This document shows positions 47,277 through 57,056 of a stretch of DNA of 64,000 nt, in pieces; the first letter of the stretch is position 1, and every line of letters begins with the position of its first letter. Below the pieces are notes generated by a model that searched no databases, was not told where the DNA came from, and worked only from the letters and a program-made list of their open reading frames with translations. This DNA is from CAVOAK01 sp963664465. Its GTDB lineage: Bacteria > Pseudomonadota > Alphaproteobacteria > UBA8366 > CAVOAK01. The DNA is taken from assembly GCA_963664465.2 (NCBI GenBank), contig CAXXSU010000004.1:62001-126000 (forward strand), given 5' to 3'. The position numbers and the translations under genes are program-made.

Positions 47277-48158
47277 TCACGCAATTCGGGCGCGGTAGGC
47301 TATATAGCCAGCGCTTGCAAAAATCATGGCGCCGCCGATCCAGGTGTAGGTGTCCGGTATCTCCGAAAAAAGTATGTAACCGAAGGCTGCCGCCCAGATC
47401 AGTTTTAGAAATTCGAGCGGCATTACGACATGCGTTGCCGCAAATTTCAGTCCTTGGGTATCCATAAAGCTTGCGGCTGTGCTGACAAGTCCCAGCATGA
47501 CGAGCCACATCAATTGCGGCCCGTCCGGCCATTGCCAGAAGAACAGTGCGGCGACAAGCGACATTGGCGACATCAAGACGTTTGAATAGCTGATGATGGT
47601 GACGCTTGAGTCCGTGCGGCTCAAAATTTTCACAAGTAAAAGGACGACTGCCAGAAATACGGTCGAGAGCAACATGATTAGCGCGCCGGTCGTCAACGGT
47701 CCCGTCCCCAACCGAAGCGTTACGAGCGTACCAGCGAAGCCAAAGAGAATTGCCGCCCATCTCCGTATACCCACGGTTTCCTTGAGGAAAACGACTGCGA
47801 GTATCGTCGTGATAATTGGAGTGGCGAAACCCAGTGCAGCAATTTGCGCCAGGGGCGTGACGCTGAGCGCATAGAAAAAACACAACATCCCCACGATTTC
47901 GAGTGAGGCGCGCAACACGTGGAGCCATATAAATTTCGTTCTGAGCGGCTCCAAACCGTGACGTAAAAACCACGGCAATACGAAGAGAAGCCCGAAGACG
48001 TTCCGAAAAAATGCGATCTCAAATGGGTGCAGCCCAAATGAAACATGCCGCACGATCGCTTGCTGGACCGAAAAGTTGAAGGTCCCTGCCGTTTTCCAAA
48101 GCATGCCCCGCAGATTGTCTGAAGGCATCGTCGTTAGGATCTCTGGTCGCGACATCAA
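47277..48158 (-). CDS. EamA/DMT-family transporter
   Basis: A 293-residue protein with about ten hydrophobic helices in two EamA repeats. HPFEIAFFRNVFGLLFVLPWFL and FFYALSVTPLAQIAALGFATPI lie in the first repeat; PLEFLKLIWAAAFGYILFSEIPD lies in the second. This is the drug/metabolite transporter layout. The substrate is unknown; the catabolic neighbours suggest a small organic compound. ATG 48155 is an equally good start. Confidence 0.85.
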   Translation of the reverse strand: MMSRPEILTTMPSDNLRGMLWKTAGTFNFSVQQAIVRHVSFGLHPFEIAFFRNVFGLLFVLPWFLRHGLEPLRTKFIWLHVLRASLEIVGMLCFFYALSVTPLAQIAALGFATPIITTILAVVFLKETVGIRRWAAILFGFAGTLVTLRLGTGPLTTGALIMLLSTVFLAVVLLLVKILSRTDSSVTIISYSNVLMSPMSLVAALFFWQWPDGPQLMWLVMLGLVSTAASFMDTQGLKFAATHVVMPLEFLKLIWAAAFGYILFSEIPDTYTWIGGAMIFASAGYIAYRARIA

Positions 48159-48317
48159 ACTCGCGCACCTAGGACAATTCGAATTTAGGAATATATTTCG
48201 CGAAGGCGTGACGCGCTTCGGCCTCGCATCTGCGGATTGCCTCGATGAAGCTTGCGGTGGCGAGACGATCGACGATCGTCATGTCCTCCGATTGCCCAGC
48301 AAAGGACCTGTCGGCTT

Positions 48318-48731
48318 TTAATCCCGGTCCTCGGAGGCCGGGAAATTGAACTCAAGACGGACGCCATCGGGATCGTTTAGGAACACCTGGCGGAGGCCCT
48401 GACCCGGAACAGTCCGCTCGTCAAACTCGACGTCGAGGTCACGCAGCCGCTGCTGCATGTCGGCCAGACCCGTGGCCCGAAACGCGACATGGTCGAGCGC
48501 GCCCGCTCCTGTGATATCTGCGCCATTGGTCTCTTCGCCGTTGAAAGCTCGGCGGTCCTTAATGTCGATCAGGTGGACGACCGGCCGATCGCCGCAATAC
48601 AGCCAGGCGCCCCCAAAGCCAAAATCGGGCCGCGCGCCATTCGTTAGCCCAACGATCTCCGTATAGAAACGCGTCGAAGCTTCGAGATCGCTGACATTGA
48701 TCGTGAAGTGATCCAGTTGTTCAATTTCCAT
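48318..48731 (-). CDS. VOC-family (glyoxalase-fold) protein
   Basis: A 137-residue single vicinal-oxygen-chelate domain. Paired beta-alpha-beta units start LDHFTINVSDLEASTRFYTEIV and LDHVAFRATGLADMQQRL, ending in VFLNDPDGVRLEFNFPA. Metal ligands His (LDHF), His (VVHL or LDHV) and Glu (RLEF) are in the expected places. It could be a dioxygenase, an isomerase or a lyase; the sequence does not decide. Confidence 0.8.
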   Translation of the reverse strand: MEIEQLDHFTINVSDLEASTRFYTEIVGLTNGARPDFGFGGAWLYCGDRPVVHLIDIKDRRAFNGEETNGADITGAGALDHVAFRATGLADMQQRLRDLDVEFDERTVPGQGLRQVFLNDPDGVRLEFNFPASEDRD

Positions 48732-48818
48732 TGCCGGCTTCCCCAGTTGAGACGGCGCAAAGCATATCGCGCTCAGGCGACATCCGTCACCGCCAAAGTT
48801 GGGATCTCCGTCCCCTTC

Positions 48819-49922
48819 TCATGGTTTCAACTTCAGCAACCTGCTGACCGTTCCGTTGAGAATTGCTTCGATGTCGGCGTCGTTCAGACCGGGAACGCTC
48901 AAGAGGTGGGCAATCGGATTTTGATTCATCATGCCGAACGGATGGTCGGTCCCCAACACGATTTGCGAGACGCCGCACACCTCGATCAAATGGGCAAGGT
49001 TTTCGGTGCTGTAGACCATGGTGTCGACGTAGAGACGCTCCAAATAGTCACTCGGTTTTCTCGCTTCGGCGCCGCGTCCACCTCGGTCGTCGCTATCATG
49101 GCCATGGTCAAACCGGCCGATGTAGGACGGCAGGTAACCACCGCCGTGGGCCGCAACGATCTTGAGGCCAGGAAACCGATCAAGCGTCCCCTCGTAGATC
49201 AAATGCGCCAAGGCGACAGCCGTTTCCAAGGGATTGCCGATGACGTTCGTCAGGTAACCCCGTCCTGCAAGGCGTGACTCGGATTGGCTAAACTCTCGCG
49301 GATGGATAAACACCACAACGTCGAGCTCCTCCGCCTTCGCCCAAAAAGGATGAAATCTTGGATCCGAGAGCTCTTGTCCCTCGACACTGCAGGTGATCAT
49401 GCAGCCACGGTGGCCCAAGTTCCTGACGGCGTGCTGAAGCTGTTCCGCCGCGAGATCAGGATGTTGCAATGCGACGGCGCCAAGAGGTACGAAGCGATCC
49501 GGGTAGGCCGCACTCACCTCGGTCAGTTTCTCGTTCTGCACACGCACGATTTCGGCCGCCAGATCTCGCTCCGCCCAATAGAAGTACTGTTCGACCGAGA
49601 TACTCAGCACTTCCATGTCGACACCCATCTTGTCCATTTCGGCAAGGCGTGTCGGCAGATCTTCAACCGGCTTTAGAGGGCCCTGCGCAAAGAAGTTCTC
49701 GCCGCCCAACTCGGCGCGACCCTCGATCAATGGCCAGACATCGGACACTTGCGAATGCGCATGCATATCGATGACCAGCATGCGTTTGCCATTGATCGTT
49801 ATCGGCCGGTGCGTGTAGCTTTCAACCGTAGAGGGATCTTTGGCAAATGCGGGTTCGTCGGGGCGATAGGTGATTTCGCATCCGACAAATTCGAGTCCGT
49901 CGCCTGGTTCATCCGCCATCAA
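48819..49922 (-). CDS. Amidohydrolase, ACMSD/OMA-like
   Basis: A 367-residue TIM-barrel metal hydrolase or decarboxylase. Metal-binding HxH is in VIDMHAHSQ (about residue 52). Further ligands are in VVFIHPREFSQ (about 206) and KIVAAHGGGYLPS (about 262), and the catalytic aspartate is in IVLGTDHPFGM (about 335). This set matches the amidohydrolase-2 group, which includes ACMSD, gamma-resorcylate decarboxylase and related aromatic catabolic enzymes. The exact reaction is unknown. Confidence 0.85.
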   Translation of the reverse strand: MMADEPGDGLEFVGCEITYRPDEPAFAKDPSTVESYTHRPITINGKRMLVIDMHAHSQVSDVWPLIEGRAELGGENFFAQGPLKPVEDLPTRLAEMDKMGVDMEVLSISVEQYFYWAERDLAAEIVRVQNEKLTEVSAAYPDRFVPLGAVALQHPDLAAEQLQHAVRNLGHRGCMITCSVEGQELSDPRFHPFWAKAEELDVVVFIHPREFSQSESRLAGRGYLTNVIGNPLETAVALAHLIYEGTLDRFPGLKIVAAHGGGYLPSYIGRFDHGHDSDDRGGRGAEARKPSDYLERLYVDTMVYSTENLAHLIEVCGVSQIVLGTDHPFGMMNQNPIAHLLSVPGLNDADIEAILNGTVSRLLKLKP

Positions 49923-49998
49923 CTTGCCCTCCGGACATCTAGTGCGTCGCGCGTCATATGCGTCTCCGGTCTCCGACGACTCGCAACCCCATCATCGT

Positions 49999-50931
49999 CT
50001 ATTGCGCGCCGGTTTTGAGGTGCGCGTCCAGGTAATCGATGACCTTTTCAACGGCCTTGATCTGCACTTCATCCACTTCGTACGACCCATCGTCTACGCG
50101 AAACGGGAATATGTAACCATGAAGTGGGTGATCGTAGGAAACCCACTCCACATCCTTGTCCATTTCCTGGAGCAGGTCATAGGAAACGCGAAATATCCCC
50201 TGCAGGTGATCGGTTTTGCGACCCATCACCAAGATCGGCGTATTGATTGTGCCGATCCGCGTTCGTGCAAGGTCCAAATCAATTCGTGCGCGCACTTTGT
50301 CGAAATCGGTCATCCGCATCTCCTCGATGTTGCGAAGCTGCGTCCGCGGATTGACTGTCGCCGTGGAATCGGGTGATAGCGCCAGAAACTCGTGAGCCGC
50401 CGGCTCGCTCGCGACTACCACAGCGACCCCGTCATACTCGGAAGTAATCTTCAGCGCCATCTCGCCACCATGACTGACGCCAATCAAGCCGACGCTGTCA
50501 CCGTCGATTTCGGGCAACGATTTGATATGCTCGATGATCGAGATTTCGTCCTCGTATTCGAGCGGACAACGGTTGAGCAGCTGGCGGCCCTGGCGCACAT
50601 CCTCGACAAGCTTGCCGCCGTTGTTGTAGCCGAGTTCTACTTCGGCGCGGTAGCGCAGCCATGCCACCGCATAACCCGCCTCCAATAACCGCTCCATGAT
50701 CCAGCCGCGGTTTCGAACCGCGTCGCGAACCCAGGCCATGCCACCGCCGCCGTTGCCATAGGCAAGGAGCACGACGGGAAACGGCCCCTCGCCTGTGGGC
50801 TTTCTGAGACCAATCGGAGCGTATAGGCCATCGAGCGTTTCGACATACATCAGGCAGACCGGGATTTCGGAGCCAGGAACCGGCTCCTTGATGACTACCT
50901 TCTCCGGGTCGAGTTCCAGGCGTTCAACCAT
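49999..50931 (-). CDS. Alpha/beta hydrolase (dienelactone-hydrolase-like)
   Basis: A 310-residue hydrolase with the nucleophile elbow GVSHGG near residue 152 and the catalytic histidine in YDHPLHGYIF near residue 270. FPVVLLAYGNGGGGMAWVRD forms the oxyanion region. It is the first gene of a leftward series (hydrolase, amidohydrolase, VOC, EamA transporter, flavin reductase) with gaps of 76 to about 160 bases, probably one transcription unit. Confidence 0.8.
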   Translation of the reverse strand: MVERLELDPEKVVIKEPVPGSEIPVCLMYVETLDGLYAPIGLRKPTGEGPFPVVLLAYGNGGGGMAWVRDAVRNRGWIMERLLEAGYAVAWLRYRAEVELGYNNGGKLVEDVRQGRQLLNRCPLEYEDEISIIEHIKSLPEIDGDSVGLIGVSHGGEMALKITSEYDGVAVVVASEPAAHEFLALSPDSTATVNPRTQLRNIEEMRMTDFDKVRARIDLDLARTRIGTINTPILVMGRKTDHLQGIFRVSYDLLQEMDKDVEWVSYDHPLHGYIFPFRVDDGSYEVDEVQIKAVEKVIDYLDAHLKTGAQ

Positions 50932-51088
50932 AGCGACTCCTCACGGCCAGTTGGAGTGGACTCCATACTATCGGCCGGCTCATGCGGGACGAAGGGCGAC
51001 ATGAACTGCAAACGCCCGGCGCTGCGCAATGACCGCTGAAATGACTGCTTTTCCTTACACTCACAGCAATTGAACGACTATTTTGTAT

Positions 51089-52127
51089 ATAGGGTATCCT
51101 ATTCGCTCTCGTAGTGGCAAGATGTTGTGATGGCCGAGAATACTGCCCATCCCGTTGGCGGGATCGATTACCCTCGCACGCTTATGGAATTTGACGACTG
51201 GTTCGCTTCTGAGGCCGCCTGTGCGGATTTTCTTCGGCGTGTCCGTTGGCCTGCCGGGTTTCGGTGTCCGGCCTGCGGGGGAACCGAGGCGTGGGTGACG
51301 GCCAGGGGCCAACAGCGATGTGCGGGATGCCAACGTCAGACGTCGCCGACCGCGGGGACGATCTTCGAGGGTACGCGGAAACCGTTGCGGCTTTGGTTCC
51401 AGGCGATGTGGTATGTGACGAATCAGAAGCACGGCGTCAGTGCGCTTGGGGTTCAACGAATACTCGGCCTGGGCGGTTATCAAACGGCTTGGACATGGCT
51501 CCATAAGCTGCGCCGGGCCATGGTTCGACCGGGCAGAGAGCTTCTGAATGGCGAGGTCGAGGTCGACGAAACCTATGTGGGCGGCCGGGAGGTTGGCGTT
51601 ACGGGGCGGAAAACAAACAAGAAATCGATTGTCGCGATTGCCGCCGAAATCCGGGGTCGGGGCACCGGTCGTATCCGCATGGCGCGTGTCGAGGACGCAT
51701 CCGCCGAGAGCCTCATTCCTTTCGTCCAAACGGCTGTGTGCCCGGGAGCAACGATTCGAACCGATGGCTGGCGAGCCTACAACGGTCTCACGGGAGTCGG
51801 CTTCGAACACCAGCCGAAAAATATTTCCGCCAGCGGCGACCCAGCCCACATTGTCATGCCCCAAGTTCATCGGGTAGCCGGCCTCCTTGATCGGTGGTGG
51901 CTGGGTATTCACCATGGGGCTATTAGCGCCTCCCAGCTTGATTACTATCTGGACGAGTTCACGTTCCGCTTCAATCGCCGCCGATCCAAAGCTCGCGGCC
52001 TCCTGTTCTATCGACTCCTCCAGCAAGCAGTGCAACTGGAGCCCGTGCCATACAAGAAGCTCGTCGGGGGCAGACCCAGCCCTGCCCCCCAGATCTAGGC
52101 ACTACGAGAGCGAATAGGATACCCTAT
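51089..52127 (+). mobile_element. IS1595-family element, copy F
   Basis: Same element, flanked by TTTTGTAT (51081-51088 and 52128-52135). It lies in the intergenic space between the hydrolase operon and the TfoX-like gene, where it could affect promoters of either. Confidence 0.95.
51130..52098 (+). CDS. IS1595 transposase, copy F
   Basis: A 322-residue transposase identical to the other copies. Confidence 0.9.
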   Translation: MAENTAHPVGGIDYPRTLMEFDDWFASEAACADFLRRVRWPAGFRCPACGGTEAWVTARGQQRCAGCQRQTSPTAGTIFEGTRKPLRLWFQAMWYVTNQKHGVSALGVQRILGLGGYQTAWTWLHKLRRAMVRPGRELLNGEVEVDETYVGGREVGVTGRKTNKKSIVAIAAEIRGRGTGRIRMARVEDASAESLIPFVQTAVCPGATIRTDGWRAYNGLTGVGFEHQPKNISASGDPAHIVMPQVHRVAGLLDRWWLGIHHGAISASQLDYYLDEFTFRFNRRRSKARGLLFYRLLQQAVQLEPVPYKKLVGGRPSPAPQI

Positions 52128-52172
52128 TTTTGTATATATCGGACGATAATTGAAACGGATGGACGACAGGCA

Positions 52173-52490
52173 ATGGCCGAGCTAAGCGAGTTTGTCTCAA
52201 AAGTGCTGCGCGTGCTGACGCCGTTGGGCGATGTGAACGTCAGACGAATGTTCGGCGGCTTTGGTCTGTTCCTGGACGGCACCATGTTTGCGCTGATATC
52301 TCGGAATGACGAACTCTTTCTCAAGGCTGACGATGAGAACCGGCCGGACTTCGAAGACCGCGGATCTATGACGCACGGGAAGATGCCCTACTATTCGGCC
52401 CCACCAGAGACCCTGGAAAGCTGGCAGGAGATGGAGCCTTGGGCCCAAGGCGCAGTAGATGCCTCGCACCGCAGTAAGCGTAAAAAATAA
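52173..52490 (+). CDS. TfoX N-terminal-domain protein
   Basis: A 105-residue protein of the TfoX/Sxy N-terminal family. FVSKVLRVLTPLGDVNVRRMFGG leads into FGLFLDGTMFALISRNDELFLK, and MPYYSAPPETLESWQEM lies near the end. In gammaproteobacteria TfoX controls competence; stand-alone N-domains in alphaproteobacteria have no settled role. Copy F of the IS ends only 45 bases upstream. It is nine bases before the MFS gene and likely co-transcribed. Confidence 0.85.
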   Translation: MAELSEFVSKVLRVLTPLGDVNVRRMFGGFGLFLDGTMFALISRNDELFLKADDENRPDFEDRGSMTHGKMPYYSAPPETLESWQEMEPWAQGAVDASHRSKRKK

Positions 52491-52498
52491 ACGGAACC

Positions 52499-53812
52499 AT
52501 GGGGGCATCTTCGCCAATGGACGGCGCCGGCTCGACCGCGGTGGATAACGGGCAAAGTGGATCGGGCGCAAACGGACGCTTTTGGCGCTTTATCGCGTCC
52601 GGTGTGTTCTTTCAAGGCGGCGTCGTCTCGGTCGAGGCGAACACCATTGTCTCGGCTCTCGTTCAGGGATTGACTGGCAGTCCGCTGGCGGTTGGTGTCA
52701 CCGCGGCCATCACGCGCTACGGCTGGCTGTTTCCGCAGATCGTCGTCGCCTATCTGGCGCAGCGCCGAGAGCGCCGCATGCCGTTCTATAAATTTGGCGC
52801 GTTCGGGCGAGCCGCCTGCCTGGCGGCGATTGCCGCACTCCTGTGGTTCGGCGCCGGGCTCCCCGGCGTCGTCATGGTTGCGGCGTTTTTCATCTTGTGG
52901 ACGCTCTACGGATTCATCAGCGGAGTTGTCGGCGTACCCTATAACGACATCGTCGCGCGGTCCGTTCCATCGTCCCGCCGCAGCAGATTGTTGGCCCTGC
53001 GATTCTTCGGCGGCGGCATCCTGGCCCTCATTGTAGCCGGCGCGGCGCACGAGTTGCTGAGGCGCTACTCGTTCTTTCCGGGTTATGCCGCAATCCTGTC
53101 GATCGGCGCTGCAACGCTTGCGATTTCGGCCGTGTTCTTCGTGTCGGCAAAGGAAGATCCGGCACCTTTGCCGGCGCATGCTCCGAAAGACTTCAAAACA
53201 TTTCTCGGCCAGGGAATATCCGTCCTCAAAGAAGACCGGCGTTTTCGCGCGTTTCTATATGTGCAATGGCTGGCCGGCGCCGTGTCGATGGCATTGCCGT
53301 TCTATATTCTCCAAGTCGCGCCCGGAGAACGCGCGATCCCGTTCGTTGGGATTCTGCTCGCGGCACAGACCGTCGGCGCCCTCCTTTCAAACACGCTCTG
53401 GGGCTGGTGGGGCGACCGCCGCGGGAAACTCAGTCTCCTGCGAATGGTATCTGCCCTCAACGCGGTCGGCCCATTGGCCATGCTCTTTTGGATGGCGTTC
53501 GGCTCCGCCAATTCGCCTTGGCTGCTGCCGTGGTTCGCGACCCTATTCTTTGTGATAGGCGCTGTCGGAAACGGCCGCGCCATTGCCTATATCGGGTATT
53601 TGATGGAGATATCGCCGGACGACCGCCGCCCCGCCTATAGCGGCTATTTCAACGCCCTGATCGCTCCGGCGGCGCTGTTTCCAATCTTGGGCGCAGGCGT
53701 CGCCGTCGCATTTGGCTTCGCCACCGTGTTCGCCCTGAGCCTCGCTGCGGCTGTGCTGCAATCCCTTGCACTCCTGAGGGTTCCAAAGACGAGCGGCGGT
53801 CCGAACGACTGA
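52499..53812 (+). CDS. MFS transporter
   Basis: A 437-residue major facilitator with about twelve hydrophobic helices. The first helix pair contains SGVFFQGGVVSVEANTIVSAL, the loop 2-3 basic motif is AYLAQRRERRMPFYKFG, and the second half shows LLAAQTVGALLSNTLWGWWGDRRGK. The final residues are short and polar. Transport direction and substrate cannot be read. Confidence 0.85.
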   Translation: MGASSPMDGAGSTAVDNGQSGSGANGRFWRFIASGVFFQGGVVSVEANTIVSALVQGLTGSPLAVGVTAAITRYGWLFPQIVVAYLAQRRERRMPFYKFGAFGRAACLAAIAALLWFGAGLPGVVMVAAFFILWTLYGFISGVVGVPYNDIVARSVPSSRRSRLLALRFFGGGILALIVAGAAHELLRRYSFFPGYAAILSIGAATLAISAVFFVSAKEDPAPLPAHAPKDFKTFLGQGISVLKEDRRFRAFLYVQWLAGAVSMALPFYILQVAPGERAIPFVGILLAAQTVGALLSNTLWGWWGDRRGKLSLLRMVSALNAVGPLAMLFWMAFGSANSPWLLPWFATLFFVIGAVGNGRAIAYIGYLMEISPDDRRPAYSGYFNALIAPAALFPILGAGVAVAFGFATVFALSLAAAVLQSLALLRVPKTSGGPND

Positions 53813-53890
53813 CGGCGATGAGCGGATGTCATCCGCAGTCGTGCGACCGCCATGGCTGCCTCACTGGTTTCGGGAATTCGTTCATGCTAT

Positions 53891-53916
53891 TGAATCTGCT
53901 GAATCTGCTGAATCTG
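53891..53916. repeat. 9-bp tandem repeat TGAATCTGC
   Basis: Nearly three units of TGAATCTGC in tandem, ahead of the dioxygenase gene. Confidence 0.85.
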
Positions 53917-53936
53917 TGGTTAGGATCTAAACTGCA

Positions 53937-54863
53937 GTGCCGTCGGACCGAGCAACGCGACCCGCAATGTTGACCCCACAGCAAATCGCCCATTATCGGC
54001 AATACGGTTGTCTCGTCGTCGAGAACGTACTTTCAGGTGACGAGGTCGCGGCGCTCGTCGCCGAGACCGAGGCGATCACCGAGAAGGCCAGCGACCTCAC
54101 CCAGAACGACGCGGTTTACGATCTCGAGGAGTCGCATACGCCTGAGCAGCCGCGGGTGCGCCGCATCAAACGTCCGCATCAAGTCTCCCCGCTGTTCTGG
54201 GAAACGGTGCGCGATCCTAAAATCGTAGGGATGGTGGAACAATTGATCGGACCCGACATCCGGCTCAAGTCATCAAAGATCAACAACAAATATGCGGGCT
54301 TCGGCGCCGCCGTCGAATGGCACCAGGACTGGGCTTTCGTGCCCAGCACCAACGATGATCAGCTGACGGTTGGTATTATGTTGGATGCCATGACCGAGAA
54401 TAACGGTCCGTTGATGGTCTTGCCGCAAAGCCACCGCGGTCCGATTTTCGATCACCATCGTGACGGACGCTTCTGTGCGGCAATGGACGCAGAAACAAGC
54501 GGTGCCGATTTCGCGCGCGCGGCCAAGCTTACAGGCCCCGCAGGTTCCGTCACGCTACATCACGTGCGCGCGGTGCACGGCTCCGATCTCAACCGCTCAG
54601 GCAAGGATCGACGCCTGCTGCTCTACGATCTTGCGGCCGCCGACTCATGGCCATTGGCCGGCGGCTACGCATCCTTCGAGACACTGGAGGATTTCGATGA
54701 GCGGATGGTCGCCGGCAATCCGACGATCGATCCTCGGATGGTCGCGGTACCGGTCCGCATCCCGCTTCCCGATCCGGTCGATCCGGATTCGATTTACACC
54801 GCTCAGCGCAACGTCGAACATCGTTATTTCGGCCTTCACGAGGAAGAGAAAATGGCGCCCTAG
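53937..54863 (+). CDS. Phytanoyl-CoA dioxygenase-family (PhyH) oxygenase
   Basis: An Fe(II)/2-oxoglutarate oxygenase of about 298-308 residues. ATG 53967 (MLTPQQIAHYRQYGCLVVEN) is the more natural start; GTG 53937 would add ten residues. The iron ligands are H and D in VEWHQDWAF (about residue 118) and the distal His in VRAVHGSDLNRS (about residue 202), followed by the arginine that binds 2-oxoglutarate. Substrate unknown; relatives hydroxylate small lipids, amino acids and ectoine. Confidence 0.85.
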   Translation: MPSDRATRPAMLTPQQIAHYRQYGCLVVENVLSGDEVAALVAETEAITEKASDLTQNDAVYDLEESHTPEQPRVRRIKRPHQVSPLFWETVRDPKIVGMVEQLIGPDIRLKSSKINNKYAGFGAAVEWHQDWAFVPSTNDDQLTVGIMLDAMTENNGPLMVLPQSHRGPIFDHHRDGRFCAAMDAETSGADFARAAKLTGPAGSVTLHHVRAVHGSDLNRSGKDRRLLLYDLAAADSWPLAGGYASFETLEDFDERMVAGNPTIDPRMVAVPVRIPLPDPVDPDSIYTAQRNVEHRYFGLHEEEKMAP

Positions 54864-54888
54864 CATCGGCGACGTATCGACCGATACG

Positions 54889-56976
54889 TTACGTTGAAAT
54901 CCCAAACACCATAAGCGCGAACGCATAGACCAGAGCGACCTCTTCCAGTTTCTCGAAGCGTCCTGACGCGCCCGCGTGTCCGGCTTCCATGTTTGTGCGT
55001 AAAAGCAGAAGATTTTCATCCGTCTTGAGCGCCCGCAGCTTGGCGACCCATTTTGCGGGCTCCCAATAGGTGACACGCGGGTCGGTCAACCCAGCGGTTA
55101 CCATAATGTCGGGATAGGCTTGGCGCGCGACATTCGAATACGGACAATACGAGCGAATGGTGTCGTAGGCCTGCTTGTCGCTGATCGGATTGCCCCATTC
55201 CGTCCATTCAGGCGGTGTCAGCGGCAAGTCCGCGTCGCACATCGTATTCAACACATCGACGAAGGGCACTTCCGCGATTACGGCCTTGAACAACTCGGGC
55301 CGCATGTTCGCGACCGCCCCCATCAACATGCCGCCGGCGCTGCCGCCCTGGGCAACAATTCGCGCCTGCTCAGTGTATCCAGCGCCAATCAGATGCTCGG
55401 CAACGGCAATGAAGTCGAGGAAGGTGTTGCGTTTGTTTTCCAGCTTGCCATCGAAATACCACTGATAGCCGTTGTCGGTGCCGCCGCGAATATGCGCAAT
55501 CGCATAAACGAAGCCGCGATCGACGAGGCTCAAACGGTTCGCGGAAAAACTGGCCGGAATCGTAAGACCGTATGACCCATACCCGTAGAGCAGGAGCGGT
55601 GCAGTGCCGTCGATCGGCGTCGACCGGGCGTGGAACAACGAAATCGGCACCTGCGTGCCATCGTGGCTTGTGGCGTAGAGCCTGTGACTGAGGTAGGCGG
55701 AGGCGTCGTGGCCACTCGGGATCTCCTGCTCCTTGCGCAGTACCCGGTCGCGCTGGTCCATATCGTAGTCGTAAATCTGCCGCGGCGTCGTCAGCGAACT
55801 GTACGAAAATCGGAGGTCCGTCGTGTCGTACTCATAGCCCCGAATGATGCCCAGGTCGTAAGCCTCCTCGTCGAACGAAACTTCATGCCGTTCACCATCG
55901 GCAAACCGCATCACGACGAGACGGGGTAAACCCTCCGATCGTTCGAGCCAAACCAAATTGTCGTGAAATATCTCCAGGGTCCTGATCAGCCGACGCGGTT
56001 CATGAGGCACCAAATCGCGCCAATTCGAACGATCGCGGGTGGAAATCGGCGTCTCCATGATCTTGTAGTCAACCGCATCATCGGCATTCGTCAGGATGAG
56101 GAAGCGATCGCCGTGATCGCTAACGTCGTAGTCGACGCCCTGCTCGCGGGCGGCAAAAAGCTGTACGGTTGAATTCGATTCGTCGGCATCGAGTAAACGG
56201 ACCTCGGCGGTCAGGCCATGGTCACTTGATTTGATGACGATGAAACGCCGGCTCTCGGTTTTGCCGAGCGAAACGAAGAAACTGGGATCGGTTTCCTCAT
56301 AGAGAAGCTCGTCATTCGCGACATCGTCCCCAAGCGCATGCCGATAGACACGCGATGGCCGGTGGTTTTCGTCGAGTCTTGCATAGATAAGCCACCGCCC
56401 GTCGTTTCCCCAGAGAACGCCGCCTTGCGTATCGGCGATCCGATCATCGAGGAGAACACCAGTCTCAAGATCTTTAACGTGCAGCGTGTAATATTCGGCG
56501 CCGCTCAGGTCGACGGCATAGGCAAGACGGCGGTGGTCGGGACTGTGCGCGCATCCGGCGATTCGGAAGTAGGCTTCCTCCGCTGCCATGCGCTCGGCAT
56601 AGAGGAGGATCTCCTCCGATGCATCCGTTGCGCCCTGGAGGCGACAAAAAATCGGTTGTTGGCCGCCGGTCTCGTATCGCTGGTAGTAGGCATAGTCTCC
56701 GTCTCGCGCGGGAACCGTTGAATCATCCTGCTTGATACGCCCCTTCATTTCCTCAAGCAGTTGCAGCCTAAGTCCCTCGGCCGGCGTCAAAACCTCCTTC
56801 GTGTAAGCGTTTTCAGCTTTCAGGTAAGCGTCAATTTCGGCATCGAGCAGGCTCGGGTCGCGCATGACCTGCTGCCAATTGGGCGCCTTGAGCCAAGCAT
56901 AGTCGTCGTCGTGCAGGTCTCCGTGTCGCTCAACCTCGGAAGGATGTTTTGCCGCAATCGGCGGTTTCGACGACAT
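54889..56976 (-). CDS. ptrB: Oligopeptidase B (S9 family)
   Basis: A 695-residue prolyl-oligopeptidase-family serine peptidase. The N-terminal part is a beta-propeller starting EVERHGDLHDDDYAWLKAPNW. The C-terminal alpha/beta hydrolase domain has Ser in AQGGSAGGMLMG (about 545), Asp in GLTDPRVTYWEP (about 630) and His in MEAGHAGASGRFE (about 666). The acidic VPFVDVLNTMCDADLPLTPPEW segment is typical of oligopeptidase B, which cleaves after Arg/Lys in short peptides. Intact. Confidence 0.93.
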   Translation of the reverse strand: MSSKPPIAAKHPSEVERHGDLHDDDYAWLKAPNWQQVMRDPSLLDAEIDAYLKAENAYTKEVLTPAEGLRLQLLEEMKGRIKQDDSTVPARDGDYAYYQRYETGGQQPIFCRLQGATDASEEILLYAERMAAEEAYFRIAGCAHSPDHRRLAYAVDLSGAEYYTLHVKDLETGVLLDDRIADTQGGVLWGNDGRWLIYARLDENHRPSRVYRHALGDDVANDELLYEETDPSFFVSLGKTESRRFIVIKSSDHGLTAEVRLLDADESNSTVQLFAAREQGVDYDVSDHGDRFLILTNADDAVDYKIMETPISTRDRSNWRDLVPHEPRRLIRTLEIFHDNLVWLERSEGLPRLVVMRFADGERHEVSFDEEAYDLGIIRGYEYDTTDLRFSYSSLTTPRQIYDYDMDQRDRVLRKEQEIPSGHDASAYLSHRLYATSHDGTQVPISLFHARSTPIDGTAPLLLYGYGSYGLTIPASFSANRLSLVDRGFVYAIAHIRGGTDNGYQWYFDGKLENKRNTFLDFIAVAEHLIGAGYTEQARIVAQGGSAGGMLMGAVANMRPELFKAVIAEVPFVDVLNTMCDADLPLTPPEWTEWGNPISDKQAYDTIRSYCPYSNVARQAYPDIMVTAGLTDPRVTYWEPAKWVAKLRALKTDENLLLLRTNMEAGHAGASGRFEKLEEVALVYAFALMVFGIST

Positions 56977-57056
56977 TGACTTCTCGCTCCCTTATCCAGC
57001 CAAGGCCAATGTGACGCGTTGGGCTTGGACATGGAAGCGGAACCGGCAGCGGGGCC

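Noticed and set aside
43133..50931. A pyrimidine-degradation rut operon
   Set aside because: RidA, flavin reductase and a hydrolase are shared types, but RutA, RutB, RutE and the RutG transporter are absent and an ACMSD-like amidohydrolase is present.
53891..53916. A CRISPR-like or regulatory array
   Set aside because: It is a 9-bp tandem repeat with no spacers. I saw no CRISPR array anywhere in the window.
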